DNA of 64,000 bases from Ceratodon purpureus (lineage: Eukaryota; Streptophyta; Bryopsida; Pseudoditrichales; Ditrichaceae). Below are positions 11,835-21,804 of the stretch, one piece after another. The notes under the pieces were generated by a model. The model was not told the origin of the DNA. It made no database searches and saw only the letters and a program-made list of their open reading frames with translations. Position 1 is the first letter of the stretch; every line of letters begins with the position of its first letter. Position numbers and translations under genes: made by a program. The stretch covers positions 110,146,457-110,210,456 of the forward strand of contig CM026426.1 in assembly GCA_014871385.1 (NCBI GenBank), in the 5' to 3' direction.

Positions 11835-13012
11835 GTAATTGTTTTGCACCACATCTTTGTTGAGTAATTTATTGCTGTGATCGTACTGTAACATGAAGTA
11901 GCATCTTCCAGTTAGTTTGTAATGTTGTACTTTTATTTCTGCTTCTGTTGCACTGCAAAGTCTGTGACGTCTTCGTTTTGAACTCCATATCTGTCGTTGG
12001 ATTTGATGAAGTGATGTTTCAGTGGAGCGCTACTTGGATGCGTAATGTATATTGTGGTCTGTAAGTCATTTGCGTGGTCTGCTTACGTAGTCCTGAAACG
12101 TTGTTCGGTACGAAGCCTTGGGTATTCTCAGTAGTCTAATCTGTTCTAGTGTAATTTTGCACATGGTCAAGCGTGTCTGTCTACACCCCCTCAGCTTCAG
12201 TCGTGTTTTTCCTCTACTTTTTGCTGGAAGTTCACATTTTGATAGGTTTTAAATATTGGTCAATGTCTTCGTGTCAATACTGTTTTAGAGTAGTTGTTCA
12301 AGTTGTATAGGAGAGACACATTGTTAGAGGTCAATCGTCCACGCTTAATCCCTACTTGTGCGCAGTAGTGATCGTATCCGTGTCTGTACAGTCCACTGTA
12401 ATTATACGTATACAGCCAATAATACGGTCATCAGGTGTTTCGTCATTTTTGTACTCCATTTTAGCATTGAGGTGATCAGCTTAAATTTATTCCATAAGGT
12501 TTTTAAGCACTCTATTACTGGGTATCCTGAAAACGGAGTTCATTACGGTTTCTAGTGAGCTTCATAATCTGAGATTACCAGATTGGAAGCTTTTTTCAGT
12601 TTCCACGTATAGAATCATTCTCTATGATATTTTCTAAACCTTAGTGATAGCACGGTTTCAGTACCACTCTTTAGATGAGATTTATGTGCCCACCTTATTC
12701 CCAGTCCATATGTCTAGGTTCTCACTTATTTTTCTACGAATAGAGAATGTGGTATTCCTTTGATGATGCATATGTAGTTTGTTGTTATCAGTGTCTACTC
12801 TGATACATTGGGATTGAGGTGCCGAGCTTATTTCAACATCAGATTAGGTTTCGGAATTCGCATATCAAACATGGAACGTTGAGAATTTTGTTTAGGGTTT
12901 AACGTTTAGTTCTCTAACAATGCATTGGTATTCAGGTGCCCTTCTCAAACATTGTACTGAATTTTAATACAGGGTTCTAAATTTCTAAACTGTTTACCTT
13001 TGTGAGACGCAG
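11835..13012 (+). other. Probable 5' leader intron
   Basis: A 1,178-base T-rich stretch between a CAG|GTAATT donor and a GACGCAG acceptor, without coding potential. It holds one palindrome copy (12466-12485) and a second telo-box-type word near 12893. Long leader introns are usual in plant genes. Confidence 0.4.
12466..12485. repeat. 20-bp palindrome copy
   Basis: ATTGAGGTGATCAGCTTAAA, within the presumed leader intron. Confidence 0.6.
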
Positions 13013-13013
13013 G

Positions 13014-14345
13014 ATGACTACAAACGACCCTTTTCTCTTCAGGATTGCTGTTCGGCAGGACGATTGTCCAAGCGATTGCGACACAGATTTTTTTGAGGAG
13101 ATAGAAGAAGTTTGCTTTACGGTTCGAAGCGAGGTGGTGGATACAAGTGCAGAGTGGTTTTTGGCAAGAGAGTCCGCAACGTCACCTACAGCTTCCCTGT
13201 ACGTCAAATTTCTAGAGACAGACAGCCATGTTCCAGTAACAGGCCACGATATAGTATCCTGCAAAGCCACACATCCTTACATATATCTAGTGCTTCAGCG
13301 ACCCGATGGTCTACGGGAGTCCTTATTGATCAAGACTTTGGATTTTGGTCTAAACCACCTTGAATTGCGAAATGCATGGAAGGACACTAATCTAGCCGCA
13401 TTCATTCCTGAGGCTTTCAACAAGGAATCGAACAAGTCTGGCGTCATTCAAACACAAGTGGAGAAGTTGATTACTAAATTGAAGGAGTCCGTCACGAAAA
13501 AGAAGAAAAAGGAGAGGAACAAGAAGAAGGACAAGGGGAGTTCCTCAGGGGTGATAGATCCGAATATAGAACCAGCCATTGTTGATAGTGTACGAGGTGC
13601 TCCTAAGAAGGTGCCTAGAGGCAAGAAGCAGCATAAGAAATCTACAAAGGTGGTGGTGGAACAAACTGTTACCAAGACAACAGATCATGAAGCACTAGAA
13701 GATATTCCTAGTGGCCATAACCTATCTTCGAATCGCAATGCGGACGGTACAGTTGTGGCAGAGGAGTGCATCTGGAGGTTCAAGAACTTCTGAGATGATT
13801 TCGGGAAGTATTACCCTCTCGGGTATGATACTTTGGTGGATATTGATGTGGAACAGGTGGATATTGCACCGTGCAACTACATTGTCCGGGTCCTGGAGAG
13901 TGAGGGTGTTACCGCCATTTATAACACTCTGTTGACGCAGGTTATTCCAAATAAGCAAGTCCTATGTCTCTATCCGCAGGGCTTGACAAAGATCCCAACT
14001 TCATGGGAAGAAATCAAGAATCTCCGATTTTACGCCATCAACAGCCAACACACTGTGAAGGCAGCTCAAAATATCTTGAAGTCCCCCGACATTGATGGTG
14101 CCAGGAAGGACATGCTGCGTACATGGAAAGCGCAGATTGTATGGGATCTTGAAGCTTGGAAGATCCAAGCAATATCGGATTACTATACCCAGTCCAACCA
14201 AATCAATCCGTTCATACCAACATGGGCTTCGAACTTGGTTCATGTGAGGCGGATCTGGGTTGAGATGGGGAAGCCGGAGAGAGTTAGGGGTAACGCGTCT
14301 GACAAGGCAAGCCCCGAGATGTCCAAGAAACGGAACGACCGGAAT
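13014..14345 (+). pseudogene. Exon 1 of ParB-like/methyltransferase-like gene, in-frame TGA
   Basis: The ATG at 13014 follows a splice acceptor. The frame runs 259 codons to TGA at 13791-13793 and then continues open in the same frame to a strong donor (GGAAT followed by GTAAGT at 14346). The first part is globular (~1-150), then a Lys-rich stretch (residues ~165-225, many KKK) suits nuclear localisation. After the stop comes a conserved-looking domain with INSQHTV, which resembles the G-x-H-R-type motif of ParB-like nucleotide-binding domains, followed by a Trp-rich helical part. That assignment is inference. The single TGA, with coding sense on both sides, indicates a disabled copy. Confidence 0.55.
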
Positions 14346-15510
14346 GTAAGTGACGCTCCTGAACCATCTCTTTGAATTGTAATTTACTTGCCACCGATAT
14401 TGAGTTGGTTACCTTAATATGAACTCAGGGCTGACTATGACAGAGTAGTACTGCTTTGAGAGTATATCAAGGCGGTATCCCGAATCTCAATTAAATTTTC
14501 TTTTAAGATGATCACATGTATCGGATGTTTAGAAGAAGATTGCCCTCTAAATCACTAGTAGTCCAATAAGTATCCATTCAAACTTGTAGAAAACATTAAG
14601 ACAAAAGGTTAATATGGAAGTAACAGTTCTGGTAGATCTTGACAGTTCCGTTCTTTCGATGTCCACATTTACGTTTCTTAGAAAATGTAATTGACACCTA
14701 AATCTCCAGCAATAAAGGATGACTCCATTCGACCTTAGACAATATTAAGATGGTATGCTTAATCTGGGAGTTGCAGTTCATGCTAGATATTAGAAGTGTT
14801 TCTTGCGAAAACCAAGTTTACGTGATCTATAAAATACGAATTGCACCTTTATCGCGAGTAGTGAAGATATTATCCATTTCTACTTCAAGACAACATTAAG
14901 ATGGAGAGCCTAATCTTAACGTTACCATGATCAGTAGATTTGTTTTTATTCTTTTATTTGATTATCAGCTTTACTAGATCTATTGAGGACAAGTAAAACC
15001 AAAATGACGAGTAGCAAAGACAGTATCCCTTTGTATTCAACAAGAAAATTAAGAAGACCACCTTAATATGAATGTAAAAGTTCTTGCTGGTCTGTGTATT
15101 TTCCTTTTAGGTCTAATGTTTTCGCGAATTAGTTATTCATACTTTCTCTTACTTGACAACAATTCGTAACAATTGATCAAGTATTGTGAGTGAATATTGT
15201 TGCACGAGTTTACAAAAAGGATTTACCTAAAGCTTTGCTTTGGACGAGTTTGTGGGATTCGTACTTCTTTCTTGATCTAACTGGTTATATCCTACTCCAT
15301 TACAAACTACTCTAGATTTTACCGTATTAGGTGTGTACCCTGATACTTAAGAGGGGAAATAATCATCAGTCAACATTAAGGTGTCCAGCTTAATTCAATT
15401 ATTGTCAATCAATTGTTTATTATTCTCTTGGGTTGACCAGTTTCGCATAATGTTATTGGACTGACATACCCTTCTCCCTCCCGCAAAGATTCTTGAATTC
15501 TATGATATAG
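14346..15510 (+). other. Intron 1, dense in the 20-bp palindrome
   Basis: A 1,165-base non-coding interval from a GTAAGT donor to an acceptor near 15510 (GATATAG). It contains six palindrome copies (14399, 14466 degenerate, 14744, 14895, 15048, 15375), about one per 190 bases, and weaker copies at 14502 and about 14594. The exact acceptor is uncertain. Confidence 0.5.
14399..15394. repeat. Cluster of 20-bp palindromes in intron 1
   Basis: Copies: ATTGAGTTGGTTACCTTAAT (14399-14418), ATCAAGGCGGTATCCCGAAT (14466-14485, decayed), ATTAAGATGGTATGCTTAAT (14744-14763), ATTAAGATGGAGAGCCTAAT (14895-14914), ATTAAGAAGACCACCTTAAT (15048-15067) and ATTAAGGTGTCCAGCTTAAT (15375-15394). Outer hexamers ATTAAG and CTTAAT are nearly invariant and the central eight bases vary, while length stays fixed at 20. 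Flanks are not shared between copies, so they are not copies of a longer repeat. Confidence 0.85.
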
Positions 15511-16881
15511 ACACTGTCAAGTGTGCGGTCAAAGAAGGACATTGCAGAGAGAGATGACAAACTCATCAAGTGGACTTTCAACGAAGTCAGATTTGAGTGG
15601 ACGTTAGCGAGATCCAGCGACGACTGCTGGAAGAAGTGGGAGCGATTTTTTACGAAGCACGTCAAAGGAGAACTGATTTGCCTTGAGCTTGGACACCAGA
15701 TTAAGGATACACCAAACTTCAAGAGCAACATGAAGATAATTGCCCCACTAACAAAGAACTGATTCAAATGCGTAGAGTCCCTTACCGAACGAGAAATTGA
15801 CAAGCTCGTCACGTATCTCTTGAACGAGAAGACTGATGATGACAAGCCCATCCCTGTATACCCCAAGGTAATCCCCTTTACAGTGAAAGGCGCTTCGAAG
15901 AGTCGCAGCATTCTCTCAGCTCTAGAGTGGGGAAACAGGAAGAGAACAAAGAGGCATGTCATTAGGGAATTCAATCGTTACACTAAGGGTGAATTTGGAT
16001 TGATTGAAACTACGGCAGTGAAGGGACTAGATGAAGCTCACGATGTACACCGCAAGAACTAGAGGACGTTCAAGAAGGTCTACATGATCTCTTCGAAGAC
16101 GATGGCAAATGTGGTGGAGTCAGCAGGGGAGAAATTCTTTAACAATTTTGAGGGAAGGAATAGACTCGACAAAGGATTCTTACCCGCACCGTTCATTGAG
16201 TCAATTCGAGCGGTTGTCGAAACGAAATCCGAAGATGCCCTCACTATCGATGTCGGTGCTTGCATTCTGGTAAAAAATGAAATCACAACACCAGGAGGCG
16301 AGGTGGTAAAGAAGGGGAATTTCACCATAGTAGGGGATATGCAAAAAGGGGACATTAGAGAGAGGACTAATTCTGAATGGGTGGCATTCATTGATTTTTG
16401 CAATGTAGAAGGTGTCGTACCTGGTTCCGACGTAGAGCATCCTTTCTGGGAGTCATTTGTCAAGAAGCTTGAGGCATTTAAGATTCCTAGATGGTCCGAG
16501 ACACCGGTTTGGATCTGGATCGCTGACAATTCACGGAAAGAGCAGGTTCAGGAGTTATATAAAAGGAAGCTGAAAACAACTCATTTGAAACTGGTCGAGG
16601 CATACTACCACCCGGACGCTATGGAAGGATTTAGAAGCGAGAAAAAGGTTAAGGGGAATGTGGTGACAATTTATTACATTGTGAAGGAACAGTGGGTCGT
16701 GCCGGCATTGACTAATGTCTTCAGGTGTCCGAAGTTGAAGGTGTACACGGAAGGTAAATACCGGTACTACACAGGAGAACTCCGGATGGAAACTTATATT
16801 AGGATCCTTCAGGAAGTATCCGGAGCATTCAGGTCGGTTTTCAACATCTACGGCGGGCAAAAGCTAATGCTTGCGTGTCAG
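15511..16881 (+). pseudogene. Exon 2, methyltransferase-like domain, two in-frame stops
   Basis: One frame spans the exon but is cut by TGA at 15760-15762 and TAG at 16060-16062. The distal part looks like a Rossmann-type DNA methyltransferase: a hydrophobic strand ending FIDFCN sits where N6-adenine enzymes have D/N-PP-Y/F/W, a helix and strand with PVWIWIAD follow, and a later YIRILQEV...NIYGGQKLMLACQ resembles the SAM-binding motif region near the C-terminus of such enzymes. If the alignment is right the catalytic Pro-Pro-aromatic is gone. The donor (GTGTCAG followed by GTAAAC at 16882) is strong. Family assignment is by pattern memory only. Confidence 0.5.
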
Positions 16882-17393
16882 GTAAACATCCTAATCAGAT
16901 TCATAGAGATATATAGATTTTCTACTTGAATCCTCTTTTGCGATTGTGTCCACCAGAGTGTTATTATGTTGCATGACTTATAAGAGATGATTGTACATGT
17001 ATGATGCAATTGCCACATTTTTATATCTGCGTTTTTGTAAATAATAGGCAACGTATAAATGCAAACTGAATTAAGGTGGTCTCCTTAATTCATTGGAAAT
17101 ATTGGACATTGTCGTACAGCCTAAGACCGTCAGCTGACTACTTTGATAGATTCTATGTACATTACGTAGTCCTTACAGTAGATGAAACTATTTTAAAAAC
17201 AGTTATACTTGTGTTTGGATGACCTTGATTAAGATGATCACCTGAATCTTGAATATGTTATGTCTTTTTTGATACGATATCCTTTTGAATCAGACGGTGT
17301 GTAATTGAATATGTCCATTTGGAGTTTAAACCAAGGAATTCCTAGTCAGTCACTTGCAATGACAAAGTCTAAGTATTCGTATGTTGTTCGCAG
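16882..17393 (+). other. Intron 2 with two palindromes
   Basis: A 512-base intron between CAG|GTAAAC and TTCGCAG. Palindrome copies ATTAAGGTGGTCTCCTTAAT (17070-17089, perfect outer arms) and ATTAAGATGATCACCTGAAT (17228-17247) lie inside. No other feature seen. Confidence 0.65.
17070..17247. repeat. Two 20-bp palindromes in intron 2
   Basis: The two copies are 158 bases apart. The first is one of the best-preserved in the window (nine of ten base pairs self-complementary). Confidence 0.8.
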
Positions 17394-19040
17394 ATGCTGA
17401 AAATGAATGTGTATACCTTTTGTAACCAAGACTCCTTGGACGATCTCCTATCCCTCAAGTCAAAGGCTGCAACCATGAATCACCAGGACTTTTTAGCTCC
17501 TCAGCGTTTAGGTAATCCTGGAACGATCGTTGCTTTGGGTGCTACTAGCAGTGCTCAACAAGAGCCAAGTAGTGGACAAGTAGAACCTAGTACTGGAGGG
17601 ACACCGTCTTCAGATTTGGGTGACCGAGTTGTACAGAGTGGATCTTTTACAGCACGTACAGATGCTTCTTCGGAAGAGATTATGGAATCTGGTGTTCCGA
17701 TCAATCAATCTTTTCGGAAACGTCCACATGGAGGGGATTCTGATGACTTTGTACCCAACAAAAACGACTTCATCTCTCCAACGAGTCACGGGAGTTCTCC
17801 TACGTTCAACCAGTCTGGTGGTCCCTCTGATCAGCGTGAGACTAGGACGCACTTTACTAAAAAACCCCGTGATAGCGCTGTTGAAGATGATCCCGACATT
17901 CAGCTCTTGCAGAAGTTGATAAAGAAGGCAGAGTTAGAAGTGAAGCTCAAAGAGCTACAGGTGAAGCTACAGCCAGCTGCCCCACTTGGACTTCCGCGTG
18001 GTGGATTCGGGCCGCCCTTGTATGCGTCTTACAACTACCCCTATCCCACAGGTCCTTACGGGGAAAGCACTGATACTCAGATGGTTGATGATTTTGGTTA
18101 TGATGAGTGCGGGACAATGAATCCACCACAGTATATACGTGGAAATTCTTACCAGTTTGATGGAAGAAGAGATGCTATCCGTTTTCAGACGCACTCTCAA
18201 AACCACAATCAACTTGCGCTTACGAACACGTCGGTGGTTCCTCTGAGACAACAAACTCCAATCATTGTCGAACCTATGGATACTGAGCATCAAGTAGGGT
18301 CAGAGGAAGATAGAGATCAACACCTGGATCATCCGATGGACTATACGGTCACCAATGTGGAGCAGGTGCTGGAGAATCAGCATGTCAATACGTGCACTAT
18401 TGTGGAGGAAAATACGAACATCGTGATGGAGCAGCAGGTTGCGACATCTATGGAGCCATCACTAAACAAGCCAGACCAGATTAAGGAGGTCTCCTTAATT
18501 CCTCCTTATCCAACAATCCTAGAACATGAATCTGCGACCGTCCTAACCGAAGGTCTCGGAAATCTAGAAGTGAGTGCGATTCCCTCTACAGACACTGAGA
18601 TGAACGACGACATGATTGAGGGGTCGATCTTAATCCTATCAAGTGCAGATTCCGTAGATCGAACTGCAAAGACTTCTCAGATATCAGTGCCAACTCCAGA
18701 TCCAAACTCGGTATCACCCGCTTGCACAGAGACTGAGTCTGAGCAGATTAAGAAGACAAGCTTAATTACAGAAGTAGTCCATAACGAAGGGTTGGATGAT
18801 GTGAGGGATCATCAGGTTGCCTCCATAGATGAAGCGTTGTGTGGAGAATCTGGGAGTCCTTTGAATTCTCCCATTGAACCTGATGTTATGACAAGCGAGA
18901 ACTCTAGTGACATTTTGTTGCATCCTTCAGAAAATGTCGCTGAGGAAGCTATCCCGGTTGTGGATGATGATGATGATAGAGAAGAGGGTATTGGAAAGGA
19001 TGCAGCGGATATTACTGGACCCCGGGTGAGAGTACACTAG
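17394..19040 (+). CDS. Exon 3, long disordered tail of the methyltransferase-like gene
   Basis: A phase-0 exon after a TTCGCAG acceptor, open for 548 codons to TAG at 19038-19040. The first ~15 residues would complete the methyltransferase-like fold. Then comes a low-complexity Ser/Thr/Gln/Glu-rich sequence with a basic patch (RKRPHG, ~residue 110), a short charged helix rich in Leu/Lys (~170-195), a Pro/Tyr-rich piece (~200-245) and an acidic C-terminus with a run of Asp. This is the only undamaged exon of the gene. Three 20-bp palindromes lie inside it, all in the same reading frame. The tail's function is unknown. Confidence 0.5.
   Translation: MLKMNVYTFCNQDSLDDLLSLKSKAATMNHQDFLAPQRLGNPGTIVALGATSSAQQEPSSGQVEPSTGGTPSSDLGDRVVQSGSFTARTDASSEEIMESGVPINQSFRKRPHGGDSDDFVPNKNDFISPTSHGSSPTFNQSGGPSDQRETRTHFTKKPRDSAVEDDPDIQLLQKLIKKAELEVKLKELQVKLQPAAPLGLPRGGFGPPLYASYNYPYPTGPYGESTDTQMVDDFGYDECGTMNPPQYIRGNSYQFDGRRDAIRFQTHSQNHNQLALTNTSVVPLRQQTPIIVEPMDTEHQVGSEEDRDQHLDHPMDYTVTNVEQVLENQHVNTCTIVEENTNIVMEQQVATSMEPSLNKPDQIKEVSLIPPYPTILEHESATVLTEGLGNLEVSAIPSTDTEMNDDMIEGSILILSSADSVDRTAKTSQISVPTPDPNSVSPACTETESEQIKKTSLITEVVHNEGLDDVRDHQVASIDEALCGESGSPLNSPIEPDVMTSENSSDILLHPSENVAEEAIPVVDDDDDREEGIGKDAADITGPRVRVH
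18480..18766. repeat. Three 20-bp palindromes inside an exon
   Basis: ATTAAGGAGGTCTCCTTAAT (18480-18499), ATTGAGGGGTCGATCTTAAT (18615-18634) and ATTAAGAAGACAAGCTTAAT (18747-18766) are spaced 135 and 132 bases apart. All start at the same codon phase and encode I-(K/E)-x-x-x-L-I. The regular spacing and shared phase suggest either ancient internal duplication of the tail or exonisation of motif-bearing sequence. Confidence 0.8.
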
Positions 19041-19810
19041 AGGTAGTGCAGTTTTGGCAAAACTGTATTGTACCATTGGGACCTTTGAGTACTTAATTGT
19101 ACAATAAGTACTCTACCTTACTCAATCTGAGCCGTTCAGATTCCATACAAGAGGAGGGGTTTGGCGATTTAGATGAGCCAATCAAAATAGCGTGCTCTGA
19201 CGCTAATGATTCCCTTCGATGGAGCTCCATATGGGCCAGCTGCTCTCGACTTGACACGTGGCTGAGTTTAAATACATAGACTGGCGGGAGTTGATGTCCA
19301 GCCTCGGAGGCAGGATCTAAAGTTGATTGAATCACACAGCATCCTAGTTCAACTCAGACAACGTTGCCCATCATCTATGTAATGTCGAATCATCCTGCTC
19401 TTGAAAATTGTATATTTGTTAAGCGTATGAGAGCTATGGAGTTGTCTGGACTTCAGGATTTTTTCAGATGAACTTCAAGTGAAGCCTAGTTCAGTCAAGT
19501 GATTGGTTTGTTGAAGGGCCTTCCAAAATACTATACAAATTATTGTAATTTAAAATATAGTATGACTCTAATATGATCCTCTTTTTAATACGATCATAAG
19601 ATATAAATTGAAAAAAATGAATATTGATTATTTATACATTTGTTATTTAAAGATTATAGAGTGTTCATAATTGAGCATCTTGAATATGAACTAGAAAAAT
19701 GCCCTAGAAAGTACTGAATAGAGTAAGATTATTTTTTGTTTTTTACATTTTTCTGTCAATATTTACTTTAAGGCTTTAATAATAGAAGGTGCAATTTTAA
19801 AAATTAAGAT
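19041..19810. other. Downstream spacer
   Basis: Sequence after the tail exon. It has one CACGTG (19255-19260) and otherwise nothing recognisable. AT content rises toward 19500. A polyadenylation region for the upstream gene is expected here but no clear signal was assigned. Confidence 0.35.
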
Positions 19811-20760
19811 ATGAACATCATTTCTTCCCCTAATTTATTTTTTTCATTTCATCCACTATTTTCATTTATCCCTTCCACTACCACTTTTTGCTCTCATTTT
19901 CATCCTAATTATAATTTTTATTTTTATTTTTCCATTTCTATTTTTATTTTTCATTTATCCCTTTTACTCGCACTTTTCTTCTTCATTCACATCTCCATTG
20001 TCTTCCTCTTTTTTTTTCTTCCATTTACTCAACTATTTTCATTTACCCCTTCTACTCCCACTATTCACTCTCAATTGCATCTCCATTATAATCTTTGTTT
20101 GACATTTTTTTTTCCGATTTCCATTTTAATTTTTCATTTATCCCTCCCACTTGCACTTCTCTTCTTCATTTACATCTCCATTGTCTTCCTTTTGTTTGTT
20201 TTTTCTTTTTCATTTCCTCCACTGTTTTCATTCATCAAGCTTCCACTCCCAATGTTCTCTCTCAATTTCATCCCCATTATAACCTTGTTTTTTTTTACAT
20301 TTCTATTTTTATTTTTCACTTATCCCTTCCACTTGTGGAAAAAAAAGGAAGAAAAATAAATAAGCTTGAAGGATAAATTCCAAAAACATAAAGCTATATG
20401 AAATGTTTAAATAGAAAAAGGAAAAAAGGAATAAAAAATTAAGATTTGAAGGAAGAATAATAAAGGAAAATAAAAGAATTATAAAAAGGGGAGGAGAAAA
20501 ATATGAAATATTAAAATACGGTTCATGGGAAAAGCTATTGAGGAAGAAAAACAAATAAAAGAAGGGCAAGTAAAGAAAGTGAAAAATATAAGAAATATTT
20601 AAAGGAAGGAAGGGAAAGAAAGGATAAAAACTTAATAAATGGAAGAATAATAAAAGAAGAGGAAAATATGAAGCAATCAAATGATATAAATAATAAGGGG
20701 GAGGGAAAAAAAAAAAACTGGAGGGGAAAAAAAGGATAAATAAATGTTGAAGGATGACAG
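19811..20760. repeat. Polypyrimidine tract switching to polypurine
   Basis: From about 19820 to 20335 the plus strand is almost all C/T with recurring words such as TTCATTTATCCCTTCCACT. A unit near 19945 (cell of about 180 bases ending in CTCCATTGTCTTCC) recurs near 20127. At about 20336, just after CTTCCACTTGTGGAA, the same strand becomes almost all A/G until about 20750. Frames on both strands are low-complexity Phe/Ser or Lys/Glu repeats, not genes. Such mirror-like homopurine/homopyrimidine blocks can adopt triplex or foldback structures. Confidence 0.75.
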
Positions 20761-21750
20761 AATAAGTTGTTGAAAGTTTGGTGTAATAGAGAAATGAAAG
20801 TGAAGTTTAAGAGTTTTAATCATTATCGACTAATAAAGCAATTTTGAAATAGATTAATGTGCGATAAAGGTAGATTTGTTCATACGAATGTTTTTTTGGA
20901 ATAAGACATGAGAGGGTAAAAATTAGCATGGCCGTTTTCATGATGCAAAATAGGGTATAATAGATGAACATCATTTCTAAACCCCTTTAAATAAATTATG
21001 AAATACAATACTTATCATATGTTGGAGGTAAACTCGTACGTATGTGTTTCTTTTTAGTTTTGGGAAAAAATTAAGAACATGGGTATTAGCATGTTGGAAA
21101 AAGAAAAATATGGGAAATTATATTATATATATGTAGTTCATTTTTTAATTTTATAATTTCATGTAGATGTATTTTAAGTGCTTTTGATGAAAGGAAAATA
21201 AATTTAAACATTCACTTATACGTTTCAACATACAAGCAATTTATTTTATTTTTTATTAGCGTTCTTGGGGATTTATTTGAGAATGGTAACTAAGTAAATT
21301 AGTTGGGCCCTAGGATAGGAGAGAAATAGCAGCTGGGAGTGCACAATTGAGGTGTCAAATAATGCTCAAGGCGGCTACGGTGTGGTATTAGATGTTCATG
21401 ACGGCGAGCAAACGGGCGGGAATTAATGTAGAGGGTTTAGTGACTGGTGGTCACCAAATACGGGGTTTAAGGTGTGAGAGAGTTACTGGTGACCGCCAGT
21501 GTGAAGGATGAGCGAGGCACTAGATGACCGGTGGTCGGGGGTGAGCATTGTCTCGCACCTCTCTCGAGCTGGGGTCGACGGCAGTGTGCAGTGTGCTCCA
21601 CCGGAGGTGTGATGGAAGGAGAAGCCTTAGCGAATTGCAATGGATCGGCTGGGCTTGCATGTATTCCACTATGGATTTAGGGGGAGGCGATGCTTAGCTT
21701 GGATTGTGGGGTTCCTTTTGGGGTTTTAATTTTCGTTGGGTCGGTGACTC
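20761..21750. other. Spacer before coiled-coil gene 1
   Basis: AT-rich to about 21300, then increasingly GC-rich. Short words such as CTGGTGGTCACC, ACTGGTGACCGCCAGT and GACCGGTGGTC (21440-21540) repeat a TGGT/ACCG theme, but no defined repeat unit could be drawn. No gene seen. Confidence 0.35.
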
Positions 21751-21804
21751 TAAGGGACATTGGAGTGGACGTGGGCGGGGCTTGTGTGGAGGGGTGAAAG
21801 AGTA

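Noticed and set aside
19811-20680. Phe-rich membrane protein frames
   Set aside because: Low-complexity translation of the pyrimidine tract.
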